64,000 nucleotides of DNA, from assembly GCA_900465665.1 (NCBI GenBank), contig UBJO01000069.1, positions 30,810 to 94,809 on the forward strand, in the 5' to 3' direction. This document shows positions 8,665 to 17,531 of the stretch, one piece after another; positions within the stretch are counted from its first letter, which is position 1, and each line of letters begins with the position of its first letter. The notes below the pieces were generated by a model. It did not search any database. It was not told the DNA's origin and was given only the letters and a program-made list of their open reading frames with translations. The DNA comes from Hyphomicrobiales bacterium. GTDB taxonomy: Bacteria > Pseudomonadota > Alphaproteobacteria > Rhizobiales > Rhizobiaceae. The position numbers and the translations under genes were made by a program.

Positions 8665-9810
8665 CTAGCGCTTGGCCAGCGCATGTTCCATACGGTTGAG
8701 ACCCTCGCTCAGAAGCGATCGCGGGCAACCAAAGTTGACACGGATATAGTCTCCATAGGCCACCCCAAATTCAGATCCTGCGCTGAAACCCACCTTGCCG
8801 TGTTCGAGGAAGAATGCCTGCGGATCCGGCGTCAGGTCCATGTCACGGCAGTCGAGCCAGGCAAGAAAGGTGGCTTGCGCCTTCACCAACCTGATGGCGG
8901 GGAAACGGGACGCGATCTCTTGGGAAAGGTAGTCGCGGTTGGCTTGGATATAGCCGAGCATCTTCTCTTTCCACGACATAGCGTGCGCGTAGGCCGCAAG
9001 CGTCGCCTCGAGACCAAGGATGTTGACACTGTCGACCATTCCGAGTTTCGACTGCGCGAAGCGTTCGCGGATATCCTTGTTCTGAACGATCGCGAACGCC
9101 GTCTTTAGACCGGCGATATTGTAGGTCTTGCTGGCGGCCATCAGGGTGACGGTGCGGTTCGCGGTCTCGTCGGAAAGCGTTGCGATCGGGATGTGGCGGC
9201 GGCCGTCGAAGAGCAGGTCGCAATGGATCTCGTCGGAGATGATCAGTGCATCATTGTTTTCGCAAAGCGCGGTGATCTCCGCGAGCTCGTCTTTTGTGAA
9301 CACTTTGCCGGTCGGGTTCTGCGGATTGCAGAGCAGCAGCGCGCGTGATTTGGCAAGCGCAGAAGCCAGCGGGCCGACATCCATCACGTAGCCCTGCCCG
9401 GTCGCCCTGAGCGGCACTTCGTTGCGAACAAGACCCCAATGACCGGCCGCATTGAGGATGGGGCGGTAGACTGGCGTTTGCACCACCAGCCCGTCGCCGG
9501 GCTCCAGCATCGCCTTCAATGCCATGTTGAAGCCGGGCTCCACGCCCGGCAGGAACACGATGTCGTCTGCTGTGATCAACCAATCGTATTTAGAGGCCAT
9601 ATCCTCGACGATCCGGGCGCGCAGCTCGTCGCGGGCGACGCCATAGCCGAGCATCGGATGTTCGAGCCGGCTGCGGATCGCGTCGACGATCTCGGGGGCC
9701 GCGGGAAAGTCCATATCGGCGACCCACATGGGAAGGATATCGGCCGGGTATCTGCTCCATTTCGAGCTGCCAGTGCCGCGGCGCTCATGCACAGCATCGA
9801 AATCGGTCAT
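8665..9810 (-). CDS. PatB/MalY-type PLP enzyme (C-S beta-lyase or aminotransferase)
   Basis: A fold-type I PLP enzyme of 381 residues. It starts like MalY/PatB cystathionine beta-lyases (W...PMWVADMDFP...I, GYG) and has NPQNPTGKVF, ISDEIHCDLLF and the PLP lysine K228 in AASKTYNIAGLK. Family members cleave beta C-S bonds of cysteine conjugates, or act as aminotransferases. It is the last gene of a five-gene minus-strand operon (SDR, aldolase, hydrolase, racemase upstream), starting three bases after the SDR stop. With a sulfurtransferase in the same regulon, C-S cleavage is a reasonable guess, but the substrate is unknown. Confidence 0.88.
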   Translation of the reverse strand: MTDFDAVHERRGTGSSKWSRYPADILPMWVADMDFPAAPEIVDAIRSRLEHPMLGYGVARDELRARIVEDMASKYDWLITADDIVFLPGVEPGFNMALKAMLEPGDGLVVQTPVYRPILNAAGHWGLVRNEVPLRATGQGYVMDVGPLASALAKSRALLLCNPQNPTGKVFTKDELAEITALCENNDALIISDEIHCDLLFDGRRHIPIATLSDETANRTVTLMAASKTYNIAGLKTAFAIVQNKDIRERFAQSKLGMVDSVNILGLEATLAAYAHAMSWKEKMLGYIQANRDYLSQEIASRFPAIRLVKAQATFLAWLDCRDMDLTPDPQAFFLEHGKVGFSAGSEFGVAYGDYIRVNFGCPRSLLSEGLNRMEHALAKR

Positions 9811-9813
9811 GGC

Positions 9814-10572
9814 TTACAGTCCCCTGATCATGCCGCCATCGACGCGGATGGACGACCCCGTGACATAGCTGGCCTGAGAACTCGCCAGGAATACTGCGAC
9901 GGCCGCGAATTCCTCGGGCTTGCCGTAACGGCCGACCGGGATTTCGTTGCGCGATGCTTCCTGTACGGCTTCGAGCGATGCACCGGTCTTGTCGGCCTTG
10001 ATGCCATCCAGCTCGCGGACGCGGTCGGTGGCGATGCGGCCGGGGAGGATCATGTTGACGGTGATGCCGTGGCGGGCGACCTCGGAGGCGAGCGTCTTCG
10101 ACCAGCCGGCGACAGCGGCGCGCACACCGTTCGACAAAGCGAGATTGGCGATCGGCTGGACGACGCCGGAAGAGCCGATGGTGATGACGCGGCCCCAATT
10201 GCGAGCGATCATGCCTGTTAGCATGGCGTCGGTAATCGAGAAGATCGAGGTCGCCATTGACTGGAAGGCTGAAACCCAGCTTTCCGAGGACTGACCGAGC
10301 GCCGGACCGGCCTTTGGACCGCCTGAATTGTTGACGACGATATCGACGCCGCCTTCAGCGTTGAGCTTCTCGATGAGCGCTGCGACCGAAGCGGCATTGG
10401 AGAGATCGACGGACACGGGAACGATGTTGTCGGTCGCCTGGATCTTGTCGGCGCTGCGGGCAGCGGCGAAGACCTTGACGCCTTCGGCCGCGAGCCCGGC
10501 CGCGATCGCGGCGCCTAGGCCGCGGCTGGCGCCGAGAACGAGTGCCTTCTTACCAGAGATGTGCAGGTCCAT
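9814..10572 (-). CDS. SDR-family oxidoreductase lacking the usual catalytic tyrosine
   Basis: A 252-residue Rossmann protein. The NAD(P) site is LGASRGLGAAIA, followed by NNSGGPKAG in place of the usual NNAG, and a serine in GRVITIGSSG. The lysine of the YxxxK pair is present in AVAGWSKTLASEVA, but the residue four before it is alanine. Similar Tyr-less relatives are known among FabG-like SDRs, so it may be an altered or non-classical dehydrogenase. The C-terminus (YVTGSSIRVDGG) is normal. Its ATG overlaps the aldolase stop (TAATG). It sits in the racemase-hydrolase-aldolase operon. Confidence 0.88.
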   Translation of the reverse strand: MDLHISGKKALVLGASRGLGAAIAAGLAAEGVKVFAAARSADKIQATDNIVPVSVDLSNAASVAALIEKLNAEGGVDIVVNNSGGPKAGPALGQSSESWVSAFQSMATSIFSITDAMLTGMIARNWGRVITIGSSGVVQPIANLALSNGVRAAVAGWSKTLASEVARHGITVNMILPGRIATDRVRELDGIKADKTGASLEAVQEASRNEIPVGRYGKPEEFAAVAVFLASSQASYVTGSSIRVDGGMIRGL

Positions 10573-11498
10573 TAGTTCAAATCTCCTAGTTTCTTTTCCT
10601 GGCGGGCAATCAGCCGCTCGACTTCGGCCACTGCCGCCGCGTTCAATACGGCACCGGGGCGGCGCTGGGCGGCGCTGGCGATCGCGCCGCGCTTGGCCAA
10701 TAGATATTTGCGAACGGCGAGGCCGAGGCCTGGCTGCTGCTCGTAGCGCATGAGGGGAAGGAAGGCATCGAAGAGGTCGTGCGCCTCCTCATGCCGGCCT
10801 TCATTGCTGAGCCGGCAAACATTCACCATCATTTCTGGATAGGCAAAGCCGGTCATGGCTCCATCGGCGCCGCGCTGCATTTCCTCCGGCAGGAAGACGC
10901 CGGCATTGCCGCAAAGAATCGAGACGCGTCTGCGACCCTTGGCCTCGGCGGAGCGCAGGTCGGTGATCTTCTGGAGGCCGGGCCAATCCTCGTGCTTCAG
11001 CATGACGATGCTCGGATGCGCCTCGAAAATCACGCCGAGCGTTTGCGAGCTGATCTGGACGCCGGTTGCCAGCGGAAAGTCCTGGAGGACGATGGGGACG
11101 TCGGTGCCGATGGTTTCGACGACGTTGCGGTAGTAGGTGATAATCTGGTCGTCGGTGCGCAGGCTGGACGGCGGCGCGACCATGACGCCGGCGGCGCCGA
11201 TATCCATCACCGCCTTCGTCAGTTCGCCGATCGCGGCAAGCCCTGGCGCAGAGACACCGACGACAACGGGCTTGCCGGCCGAGCGCGCGAGCGTCCGGCG
11301 CGTGACTTCGATCGATTCAGCCTGGGTTAGCTTTGGCGCTTCGCCCATCATGCCGAGGATCGTCAGGCCGTCGGCGCCTTTTTCATAGTAGAAATCGACC
11401 ATGCTATCGATGCTGGGTGTGTCGATCGCGCCGCTTTCGTCGAAGGGGGTGCAGGCAATGACGAAGACGCCCGAAGTATCGGCTGTGATGTGTGACAT
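10572..11498 (-). CDS. Dihydrodipicolinate synthase / N-acetylneuraminate lyase family aldolase
   Basis: A class I aldolase of 308 residues with the (beta/alpha)8 fold. The phosphate-like loop usually GTTGE reads GMMGE, and the Schiff-base lysine is in IVMLKHED. Family members condense or cleave pyruvate-type 2-oxo acids. A strong AGGAGG precedes the ATG. The C-terminal third differs from biosynthetic DapA, and the gene lies in a catabolic operon, so lysine synthesis is unlikely. Substrate unknown; cleavage of a ring-opened product of the neighbouring cyclic-amide hydrolase is an inference. Confidence 0.87.
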   Translation of the reverse strand: MSHITADTSGVFVIACTPFDESGAIDTPSIDSMVDFYYEKGADGLTILGMMGEAPKLTQAESIEVTRRTLARSAGKPVVVGVSAPGLAAIGELTKAVMDIGAAGVMVAPPSSLRTDDQIITYYRNVVETIGTDVPIVLQDFPLATGVQISSQTLGVIFEAHPSIVMLKHEDWPGLQKITDLRSAEAKGRRRVSILCGNAGVFLPEEMQRGADGAMTGFAYPEMMVNVCRLSNEGRHEEAHDLFDAFLPLMRYEQQPGLGLAVRKYLLAKRGAIASAAQRRPGAVLNAAAVAEVERLIARQEKKLGDLN

Positions 11499-11516
11499 GT
11501 CTTATCCTCCTGTAAC

Positions 11517-12878
11517 TCAGAACCAGGCTGAATTGCCGCGGCCGACATACTGGCCGTCGCCGGGTGCGTTGACGATCTCCGTCCCATCATAGGCGAGCTT
11601 GCCGCCGACATAGGTGCGGGCGACGCGGACGCTAAATTCGCGGCCGTCGAACGGGCTCCAGCGGAGCTCGTCATGTGCCTTGGACGAATCCCAGACCTGC
11701 GATTCCATCTTGAGAATAGCGATGTCGGCATCCGCGCCGACGACGAGCGCGCCCTTGCGCGGCCACAAGCCAAAGAACTTGGCGGGGCGATCGCACAACT
11801 GCTCGACGGTCAGGGTCAAGGCGTCGAAGCCTCGTATCTTGGCACCCGTGTAAAAGGCGGGCAGCAGGGTCTCAAGGCCGGGAACGCCGGCGCCGGCGTC
11901 GAAGATCGATGTCGTGAACTTGTTGTCGATCGGCCAACTGGAATGGTCGGAGCTGACGAAGGCGACACGGCCGGACACGACATCGTCCCAGAGCAGCTCG
12001 ATCTGGCCGGGGCGGATCGGCGGGTTGACCTTCATCTTGGCGCCGAGCGCCGGGCCATCGATTTCGGGGTCGAGCCAGAGGTAGTGGATGCAGAGTTCGC
12101 CGGTGGCGCGATAGCCGTCCATCAGATAATTCTCGACCAGGTCAAAACCACGCGTCGTTGTCAGATGCACGATATGAGCGTGCGCGCCGGCGGCGGCTCC
12201 CAGTTCGAGGAACTGCGCGGTTGCGGCCATTTCAGCGGCCGGCGGCCGGCTTTCGGAATGGGCCTCGATGCCATCGCGGCCAGCGGCCTTGGCGGCGGCG
12301 ATGTTGGCGCGAACGATTTCCTGGTCCTCATTGTGCACGCCGAGCGGGATCGCAGTCTCGGCCAGTGCGGTGAAGATCTCCAGCGTCTGGTTGGAGGATA
12401 TGCGCGGGAAGCGGGTCGGGCTGCTTTCGAAGGTCGAGATCTTGAAGGCGACAACGCCACCCGCGATCAGGCCGTCGACCTCGTCGGTGGACTGGCCGGG
12501 CATGACAGTCCCGTATAGGGCGACGTTGGAGTGGGCGTGCTCGCGGATCGCCGCGACCTTGTGATCGAGCCTTGCAACCGAATTGAGGGGGGCGGGATTG
12601 TCGTAGGGCATGTCGACAATGGTGGTGATGCCGCCGGCGACCGCCGAACGCGTGGTCGAGCGGATGCCGGGCAGGCCGCCATAGCTGCAGGCATGGGTTT
12701 GACCGTCAATGACGCCTGGGATGATCAGGTCGGCGCCGGCATCGAAACGATCGGTCGCATCGGGGGGGCAGCCGACACCAATCGCCGCGATTTTGCTGTC
12801 ACGGATGGCGATCCAGGCGTTCTCGAGCGGTCCCTCGGGCAAGACGGCTGTGCCGCAAATGACGATGTCGTAAGTCAT
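11517..12878 (-). CDS. Dihydroorotase/allantoinase/hydantoinase-family cyclic amide hydrolase
   Basis: An amidohydrolase of 453 residues. The metal ligands usual for the family can be placed: K146 (carboxylated lysine, FKISTF), H182 (VHNED), H238 (HIVHLT) and D311 (SSDHSSW). The first motif, normally H-x-H after strand 1, reads D58-G-Q60-T-H62, so the first histidine is glutamine. The final beta-sandwich (GALVVGADADIAIL) is typical. Members open hydantoin, allantoin or dihydropyrimidine rings. The start overlaps the racemase stop by four bases. A hydantoin racemase partner supports a hydantoin-like substrate; the altered metal site makes strict assignment unsafe. Confidence 0.88.
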   Translation of the reverse strand: MTYDIVICGTAVLPEGPLENAWIAIRDSKIAAIGVGCPPDATDRFDAGADLIIPGVIDGQTHACSYGGLPGIRSTTRSAVAGGITTIVDMPYDNPAPLNSVARLDHKVAAIREHAHSNVALYGTVMPGQSTDEVDGLIAGGVVAFKISTFESSPTRFPRISSNQTLEIFTALAETAIPLGVHNEDQEIVRANIAAAKAAGRDGIEAHSESRPPAAEMAATAQFLELGAAAGAHAHIVHLTTTRGFDLVENYLMDGYRATGELCIHYLWLDPEIDGPALGAKMKVNPPIRPGQIELLWDDVVSGRVAFVSSDHSSWPIDNKFTTSIFDAGAGVPGLETLLPAFYTGAKIRGFDALTLTVEQLCDRPAKFFGLWPRKGALVVGADADIAILKMESQVWDSSKAHDELRWSPFDGREFSVRVARTYVGGKLAYDGTEIVNAPGDGQYVGRGNSAWF

Positions 12879-13537
12879 AATCCATGCCTTCCATATTGCA
12901 GGTCGAGTGTGGTGGAGGCGAGTGCCGCACCCGCCTGCACCGGATCGATCACGGGGATCCCAAGTGCATCCTGCATCGCCTGGCGATAACCGCCGAGGCC
13001 AGCGCAGCCGAGGATAATGACGTCGGCCGCGTCCTCGTCGCGCAGCAGGCGCGCCGTTCGGGCGACGGTTTCGACCACGTCTCCCGCCATGAGTTGGGCG
13101 ACCGTCATGTCGATGGATCGATCACCGGCAAGACGACCGTCAAAGCCGAGCACCTTGAGATAGCGAAGGTGGCGGTCGATCGAGGATTGGCCAAGCGAGA
13201 CGATGCCAAACTTCTGTCCAAGGCCCAGCGCTGCAAGATAGGCAGCCTCGGCGATGCCGACAACGGGACGCGTTGTCGCCTTTCTGACCGCGGCGATGCC
13301 GGGATCGGAAAAGCAAGAGAGCACGAAGGCATCGGCGTCGGACATCGCGACCGCTTCGAGAATGTTGGGTATAACCTCGGCCACATGAGCATCGGTCTCG
13401 ATGCCGGGTGGGGATTTTTGCAACTCCGTGCAGCGGATGTCATGGCGCGTGGCGTCACGAAGGATGCCCAGGCAGGTCTCCATCGATCGGGTGACCGAAA
13501 CGGAGCTATTTGGATTGATGACGAGAATTTTTGACAA
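12875..13537 (-). CDS. Asp/Glu/hydantoin racemase-family protein
   Basis: A 220-residue cofactor-independent racemase. It begins ILVINPNSS, typical of hydantoin racemases, and has the two catalytic cysteines C75 (LSCFSDPG) and C178 (LGCAGL). Such enzymes interconvert D and L forms of 5-substituted hydantoins or amino acids so that a stereospecific hydrolase can act. The start is a TTG at 13537. It heads the minus-strand operon, and a palindromic operator lies 37 bp upstream. It overlaps the hydrolase, which supports a joint role. Confidence 0.9.
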   Translation of the reverse strand: MSKILVINPNSSVSVTRSMETCLGILRDATRHDIRCTELQKSPPGIETDAHVAEVIPNILEAVAMSDADAFVLSCFSDPGIAAVRKATTRPVVGIAEAAYLAALGLGQKFGIVSLGQSSIDRHLRYLKVLGFDGRLAGDRSIDMTVAQLMAGDVVETVARTARLLRDEDAADVIILGCAGLGGYRQAMQDALGIPVIDPVQAGAALASTTLDLQYGRHGL

Positions 13538-13573
13538 GGCGATACCTGCTGGGGGACAGCATTGCGTCCATTA

Positions 13574-13595
13574 AATATATTACGTAGTATATCAG
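13574..13595. promoter_or_regulatory. Palindromic operator, copy 1 (GntR regulon)
   Basis: The stretch ATATATTACGTAGTATATC (13575-13593) is an imperfect palindrome centred on ACGT. It matches, in the same orientation, ATATATTTCGTGGAATATC at 17426-17444 and related sequences at 16315-16346. It lies between the leftward racemase operon and the rightward GntR gene. AT-rich palindromes of this size are usual GntR/FadR-type targets. Autoregulation and control of the catabolic operon are inferred. Confidence 0.7.
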
Positions 13596-13731
13596 AAAAA
13601 GCCGCTTGTCAAAGTTCTGTTGGCGCAGACCTGATGATGCGAAGTGTTCGTGGAAATTGGCGGATTGCTCGCTTATGTTGGTGCTGGGCTCGACGGATGA
13701 CGCCGCCGAAATCGGAAACTGGAGATTGATT

Positions 13732-14424
13732 TTGATCAAAGCGGACACGTCAAGTGGCAAGCGCGCGAAGTCGCTGACGGAGACGGCCTATGCCATTCTT
13801 CGCGAGCGCATCATCACCGGCGACCTTGCGCCCGGCGTGGAGGTCTCGGAACCGGAACTGGCCGAGCAACTGTCTGTCAGCAAGACCCCAGTGCGCGAAG
13901 CATTGGCGCGGCTCTGCGTCGAAGGCTTCATGGAAGCCTATCCCAGACGCGGCTACCGCGTGACGCCGGTGACGGTGAAGGATATGAACGACCTCTTCGC
14001 GATCCGTGGGATGCTGGAAGGGACGGCAGCGGCACTTGCCGCGAAGAACCTCTCAGACGCCGATCTCGATCTTCTCGATCAGCTTGCCGATGTCAGCTAC
14101 GTGATCGGCGAGGAGGTCAGCACCAAGACCTTTGTCGATTCCAATCAGGAATTTCATTCCGCGATCGCGCACGGCTCGCGCAATCCGCGCCTTTATGCGC
14201 TGGTCATGAGCCATCTGGAAGAATGCGCGCGGCTGTTTTACATGGGCGCGCGCGTTCGCGACATCAATCCGGAGACGAATGACGATCACCACCGCATCGT
14301 CGCCGCACTGCGACAGCGCGACGCCGACAAGGCGCGTGACGCCGTGATGGAGCACAACGAGAATACGCGCCAGGGAATATTAGGCGCTCTCGTCGCAAGG
14401 GGGCAGGTGGGGCTGACGCTCTGA
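13732..14424 (+). CDS. GntR-family (FadR/FCD class) transcriptional regulator
   Basis: A 230-residue regulator. The winged helix spans ETAYAILRERIITGDLAPG, the recognition helix is in LSVSKTPVREAL, and it is followed by the helical FCD ligand domain (IRGMLEGTAAALAA, FHSAIAHGSRNP, DDHHRIVAALRQRD). The FCD domain usually holds a metal and a small carboxylate effector. The start is a TTG at 13732 because GGAG (13721-13724) stands seven bases ahead; an ATG at 13675 without a good ribosome site is the alternative. It sits centrally in the regulon, and its likely sites lie at three promoters around it. It is convergent with the ABC ATPase gene. Confidence 0.9.
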   Translation: MIKADTSSGKRAKSLTETAYAILRERIITGDLAPGVEVSEPELAEQLSVSKTPVREALARLCVEGFMEAYPRRGYRVTPVTVKDMNDLFAIRGMLEGTAAALAAKNLSDADLDLLDQLADVSYVIGEEVSTKTFVDSNQEFHSAIAHGSRNPRLYALVMSHLEECARLFYMGARVRDINPETNDDHHRIVAALRQRDADKARDAVMEHNENTRQGILGALVARGQVGLTL

Positions 14425-14439
14425 TCGTTCGGCCCCGCC

Positions 14440-16242
14440 TCAGGCGACCTTGACGAGGTGGCCGGGCGCCGGCTCGTCATAGCGGGCGACAGGGGGCTGG
14501 TAGTCGGCGGGCCTCACCGCACTGCCGATTTCGCCGCCTGGTGTTGCGCGGCGGATATGGCGGCGCGCCGGGTCGGCGATCGGGACCGCGCTCAACAGCT
14601 TGCGCGTATAGGCGTGTTGCGGATTGCTGAAGATCTGCTCGCGCGTGCCGATTTCGACGATTTCACCGAGATACATCACCGCGACACGGTGGCTGACGCG
14701 CTCGACGACCGCCATGTCGTGGCTGATGAAGAGATAGGCGATCTTCAACTGCTCCTGCAGTTCCATCATCAGGTTCACGACTTGCGCCTTGATCGATACG
14801 TCTAGTGCTGAGACCGCCTCGTCGGCGACGATCAGACCGGGATTGAGGGTGAGCGCGCGGGCGATGCTGATACGCTGCCGTTGGCCGCCCGAGAATTCAT
14901 GCGGGAAGCGCCGCGCCATGTCGGCCTGCAGGCCGACGCGCACCATCAGATCCGCCATCTTCTCGCGCGCCTCTTTCGCCGTCGCCAACCCGTGCGTGAT
15001 CATCGGCTCCATGATTGCATCGCCGACGCGCATGCGGGGATTTAGGCTGGAGAACGGGTCCTGGAAGATCATCTGCATGTGCTGGCGCTGCTTCGTAAGC
15101 TTCGTGTGGTCGAGCGCTCTGATATCCTGGCCATCAATTTGGATGGAGCCGCTGACCGGCTCGATGAGGCGCAGCACGGAGCGGCCGGTGGTCGATTTTC
15201 CGCAGCCGGATTCGCCCACCAGCGAGAGCGTTTCTCCCTTGTGAAGATCGAAGGAGACGTTCTCGACCGCATGCACGCGGCCGCTGACGCGTCCGAAAAG
15301 GCCCGACTTGATATCGAAACGGGTGACGAGGTTGCGGACCTCGAGGATGGGGCGCTTGCCTGTTTCGACGGTGCCGGTGATCTCGCGCTCCGGCGAGGCG
15401 ATGCCGCTGTCCGTGTCCGTCAGCGGCAGCGTGGCCGGGAAGGCGCGGCCTTCCATCGAGCCCAGCCTCGGGACGGCGGAGAGCAGCGCCTTGGTATAGA
15501 CATTGAGGGGCGCCTTGAAGATCTGTTCGGTCCGACCAATCTCCAGCGCGCGCGAGCGGAACATCACCACCGTGCGGTCGGCGATTTCGGCGACGACGCC
15601 CATGTCGTGGGTGATGAACAGAACCGCCATGTTCTCCTCGTCCTGCAGCGACTTGATCAGCTGCAGGATCTCCGCCTGGACGGTGACGTCGAGCGCGGTG
15701 GTCGGCTCGTCGGCGATCAGGAGTTTCGGACGGCAGGCGAGCGCCATGGCGATCATCACGCGCTGGAGCATGCCGCCGGAGAGCTGGTGCGGATATTCGT
15801 CGTATCGGCTGGCGGCGGCCGGAATTCTCACGCGTTCGAGCAGGCGCACGGCCTCGGCGCGCGCCTCTTTCTTCGAGCATCCGCGATGGCGGATAATAGC
15901 CTCGGCGATCTGGCGCCCGACCGTCAGGACCGGGTTGAGCGAGGTCATGGGCTCCTGGAAGATCATGGCGATGTCGTTGCCGCGCACATCCTGCATCAGT
16001 CGCTCCGGCAGCGACAGGAGATCGGTGCCGCCAAGCGTGATCTTGCCTGATACTCGCGAGGTGCGCTCCGGCAGCAGGCGCATGATCGACATGGCGGTGA
16101 CGCTTTTTCCGGAGCCGGATTCGCCCACGATCGCGACCGTCTCGCCCGCCGCGATGGTGAAGCTCACGTCGTTGACGACAGGCGTCCACGCGCCATTTCT
16201 GCGGAAGGACGTGGTGAGGTTTTCGACTGAAAGGACTGTCAA
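14440..16242 (-). CDS. Fused double ATP-binding protein of a peptide-type ABC transporter (DppD-DppF fusion)
   Basis: Two complete ATPase domains in one chain of 600 residues. Domain 1 has GESGSGKSVTA, LSGGMLQRVMIA and LLIADEPTTALD. Domain 2 has GESGCGKST, FSGGQRQRISIA and LIVADEAVSALD (Ala replacing the Pro of DEP). Each ends with the oligopeptide-transporter tail (YTKALLSAVP, YTRKLLSAVP). Fusions like this are common in rhizobia. It energises the permease pair at 19.2-21.0 kb, although transcribed away from it. The start is TTG at 16242 with GGAG upstream; the shared operator lies just beyond. Confidence 0.93.
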   Translation of the reverse strand: MTVLSVENLTTSFRRNGAWTPVVNDVSFTIAAGETVAIVGESGSGKSVTAMSIMRLLPERTSRVSGKITLGGTDLLSLPERLMQDVRGNDIAMIFQEPMTSLNPVLTVGRQIAEAIIRHRGCSKKEARAEAVRLLERVRIPAAASRYDEYPHQLSGGMLQRVMIAMALACRPKLLIADEPTTALDVTVQAEILQLIKSLQDEENMAVLFITHDMGVVAEIADRTVVMFRSRALEIGRTEQIFKAPLNVYTKALLSAVPRLGSMEGRAFPATLPLTDTDSGIASPEREITGTVETGKRPILEVRNLVTRFDIKSGLFGRVSGRVHAVENVSFDLHKGETLSLVGESGCGKSTTGRSVLRLIEPVSGSIQIDGQDIRALDHTKLTKQRQHMQMIFQDPFSSLNPRMRVGDAIMEPMITHGLATAKEAREKMADLMVRVGLQADMARRFPHEFSGGQRQRISIARALTLNPGLIVADEAVSALDVSIKAQVVNLMMELQEQLKIAYLFISHDMAVVERVSHRVAVMYLGEIVEIGTREQIFSNPQHAYTRKLLSAVPIADPARRHIRRATPGGEIGSAVRPADYQPPVARYDEPAPGHLVKVA

Positions 16243-16314
16243 GCGCGGGTACTCCGGATCGCGGCAAAGCTGGCAGGCGGTTATTGCAACGCGTCAGTGA
16301 ACAAATGTCAATAA

Positions 16315-16346
16315 AAATACCTCGTAGAATATCACGTAAGATATTT
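16315..16346. promoter_or_regulatory. Palindromic operator, copies 2a and 2b (overlapping), GntR regulon
   Basis: On the plus strand ATACCTCGTAGAATATCAC (16317-16335) matches the copy at 17426. Overlapping it, the minus strand reads AAATATCTTACGTGATATTC (16346-16327), matching the copy at 13575. Two overlapping sites in opposite orientation stand between the leftward ATPase gene and the rightward sulfurtransferase gene, suiting control of both. Confidence 0.65.
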
Positions 16347-16432
16347 TAAGCTTGCGATCCTTTTCTCAATCGACAACTCTGCCTCTGAGTTAGATGCAAA
16401 CAGGTGCCTCACTGGATCGATCGGAGACCCAC

Positions 16433-17290
16433 ATGACAGACGCGCAGCGCCAGACGGTTTTGCTCACCCCCGCTCAGCTGCAGGCGATGCGCGCCTCTGG
16501 TGCCGATGTGACCGTCATCGCTGTCCACTCGATCAACCCCTATACGGGGCAGGCCTCGTTCAAGGGGCAGCGCATCGAAGGGGCGATCGATACGCAGGCC
16601 TATGAGGACTTCCAATCGCCGGCGACAGTCGAGGGCGGGCAGCGGCCTTTGCCCGATATCGCGGTGCTGCAGGCCAAGGCCCGCACCTGGGGCCTGCGTC
16701 GCGAGAGCACGATCGTCATCTATGACGCCGATCGCAGCATGACGGCAGCGCGTGCCTGGTGGGTGCTACGCTGGGCCGGTCTTCCCGACGTGCGGGTGCT
16801 TGATGGCGGCTTTCCGGCCTGGCTGACCGCCGGCCTTCCCGTCACCGAAGCGGTCTCTCATCCAACTCCGAGCGATATCACGCTGACCTCAGGCCACATG
16901 GCCGAGATCGGGCCGGATGAAGCGCTGCGTCTCGCCGTCGAGGGCGTGCTCCTCGATGCCCGCATCCGCCCGAACTATATCGGCGGCGCGTCGCTTCCCG
17001 GCCAGCCGCTGCGCGGGCATATCCCTTATGCGCTAAGCGCGCCGGCGCCCGACAATGTCACCGATTACGGCAACTTCACCGATACGGCGACGCTCAAGGA
17101 GATGTATCGCGCGCTCGGCGCCGATGGCCTGAAACCGGTGGGTGTCTATTGCGGTGCCGGCATGTCGGCCGCGCACACAGTGCTGGCGCTGGCGTCGATC
17201 GGTATCGATGCGGCGATGTATCCCGGGTCGTGGTCGGCCTGGGTGAGCGATCCGACGCGGCCGGTCGTCTGGGGCGCTGACCCAGCATGA
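16433..17290 (+). CDS. Rhodanese-type sulfurtransferase (two-domain, SseA-like)
   Basis: About 285 residues with two rhodanese domains, an inactive N-terminal one and a C-terminal one with catalytic C240 in VYCGAGMSAAH. The inter-domain signature VLDGGFPAWLTAGLPV and LLDARIRPNYIG are typical of thiosulfate/3-mercaptopyruvate sulfurtransferases. The loop CGAGMS differs from the CGSGVT of 3-mercaptopyruvate enzymes. The ATG at 16433 is chosen because GGAG stands six bases ahead (16423-16426); an in-frame ATG at 16394 lacks one. Its place in the regulon hints that sulfur is released from the imported compound. Confidence 0.88.
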   Translation: MTDAQRQTVLLTPAQLQAMRASGADVTVIAVHSINPYTGQASFKGQRIEGAIDTQAYEDFQSPATVEGGQRPLPDIAVLQAKARTWGLRRESTIVIYDADRSMTAARAWWVLRWAGLPDVRVLDGGFPAWLTAGLPVTEAVSHPTPSDITLTSGHMAEIGPDEALRLAVEGVLLDARIRPNYIGGASLPGQPLRGHIPYALSAPAPDNVTDYGNFTDTATLKEMYRALGADGLKPVGVYCGAGMSAAHTVLALASIGIDAAMYPGSWSAWVSDPTRPVVWGADPA

Positions 17291-17423
17291 AGCGTCGATC
17301 GCCCGAATTTTTCACATGAATGCTGCTGTGCAGAATAATCTTTTCGCAAATGCACAATAATTAGGCCATATTGGCTACTTGTTCAAAACGCTGGCAGGCA
17401 AGGCTTTACAGCCGGAAAAGCGA

Positions 17424-17446
17424 TGATATATTTCGTGGAATATCAG
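17424..17446. promoter_or_regulatory. Palindromic operator, copy 3 (GntR regulon)
   Basis: ATATATTTCGTGGAATATCAG (from 17426) is nearly identical to the copy at 13575 (differences only at three positions across 21 bases). It lies about 85 bp before the binding-protein gene at 17532, in the right place to control the transporter operon. Confidence 0.7.
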
Positions 17447-17531
17447 AAGAGGAAAGCCCTTGATGGGCTGACAATGATAGGCTCGGGCGACGTTAACCGC
17501 GCCGACGCCAGACCATGAAAGGGTTGTGCGA

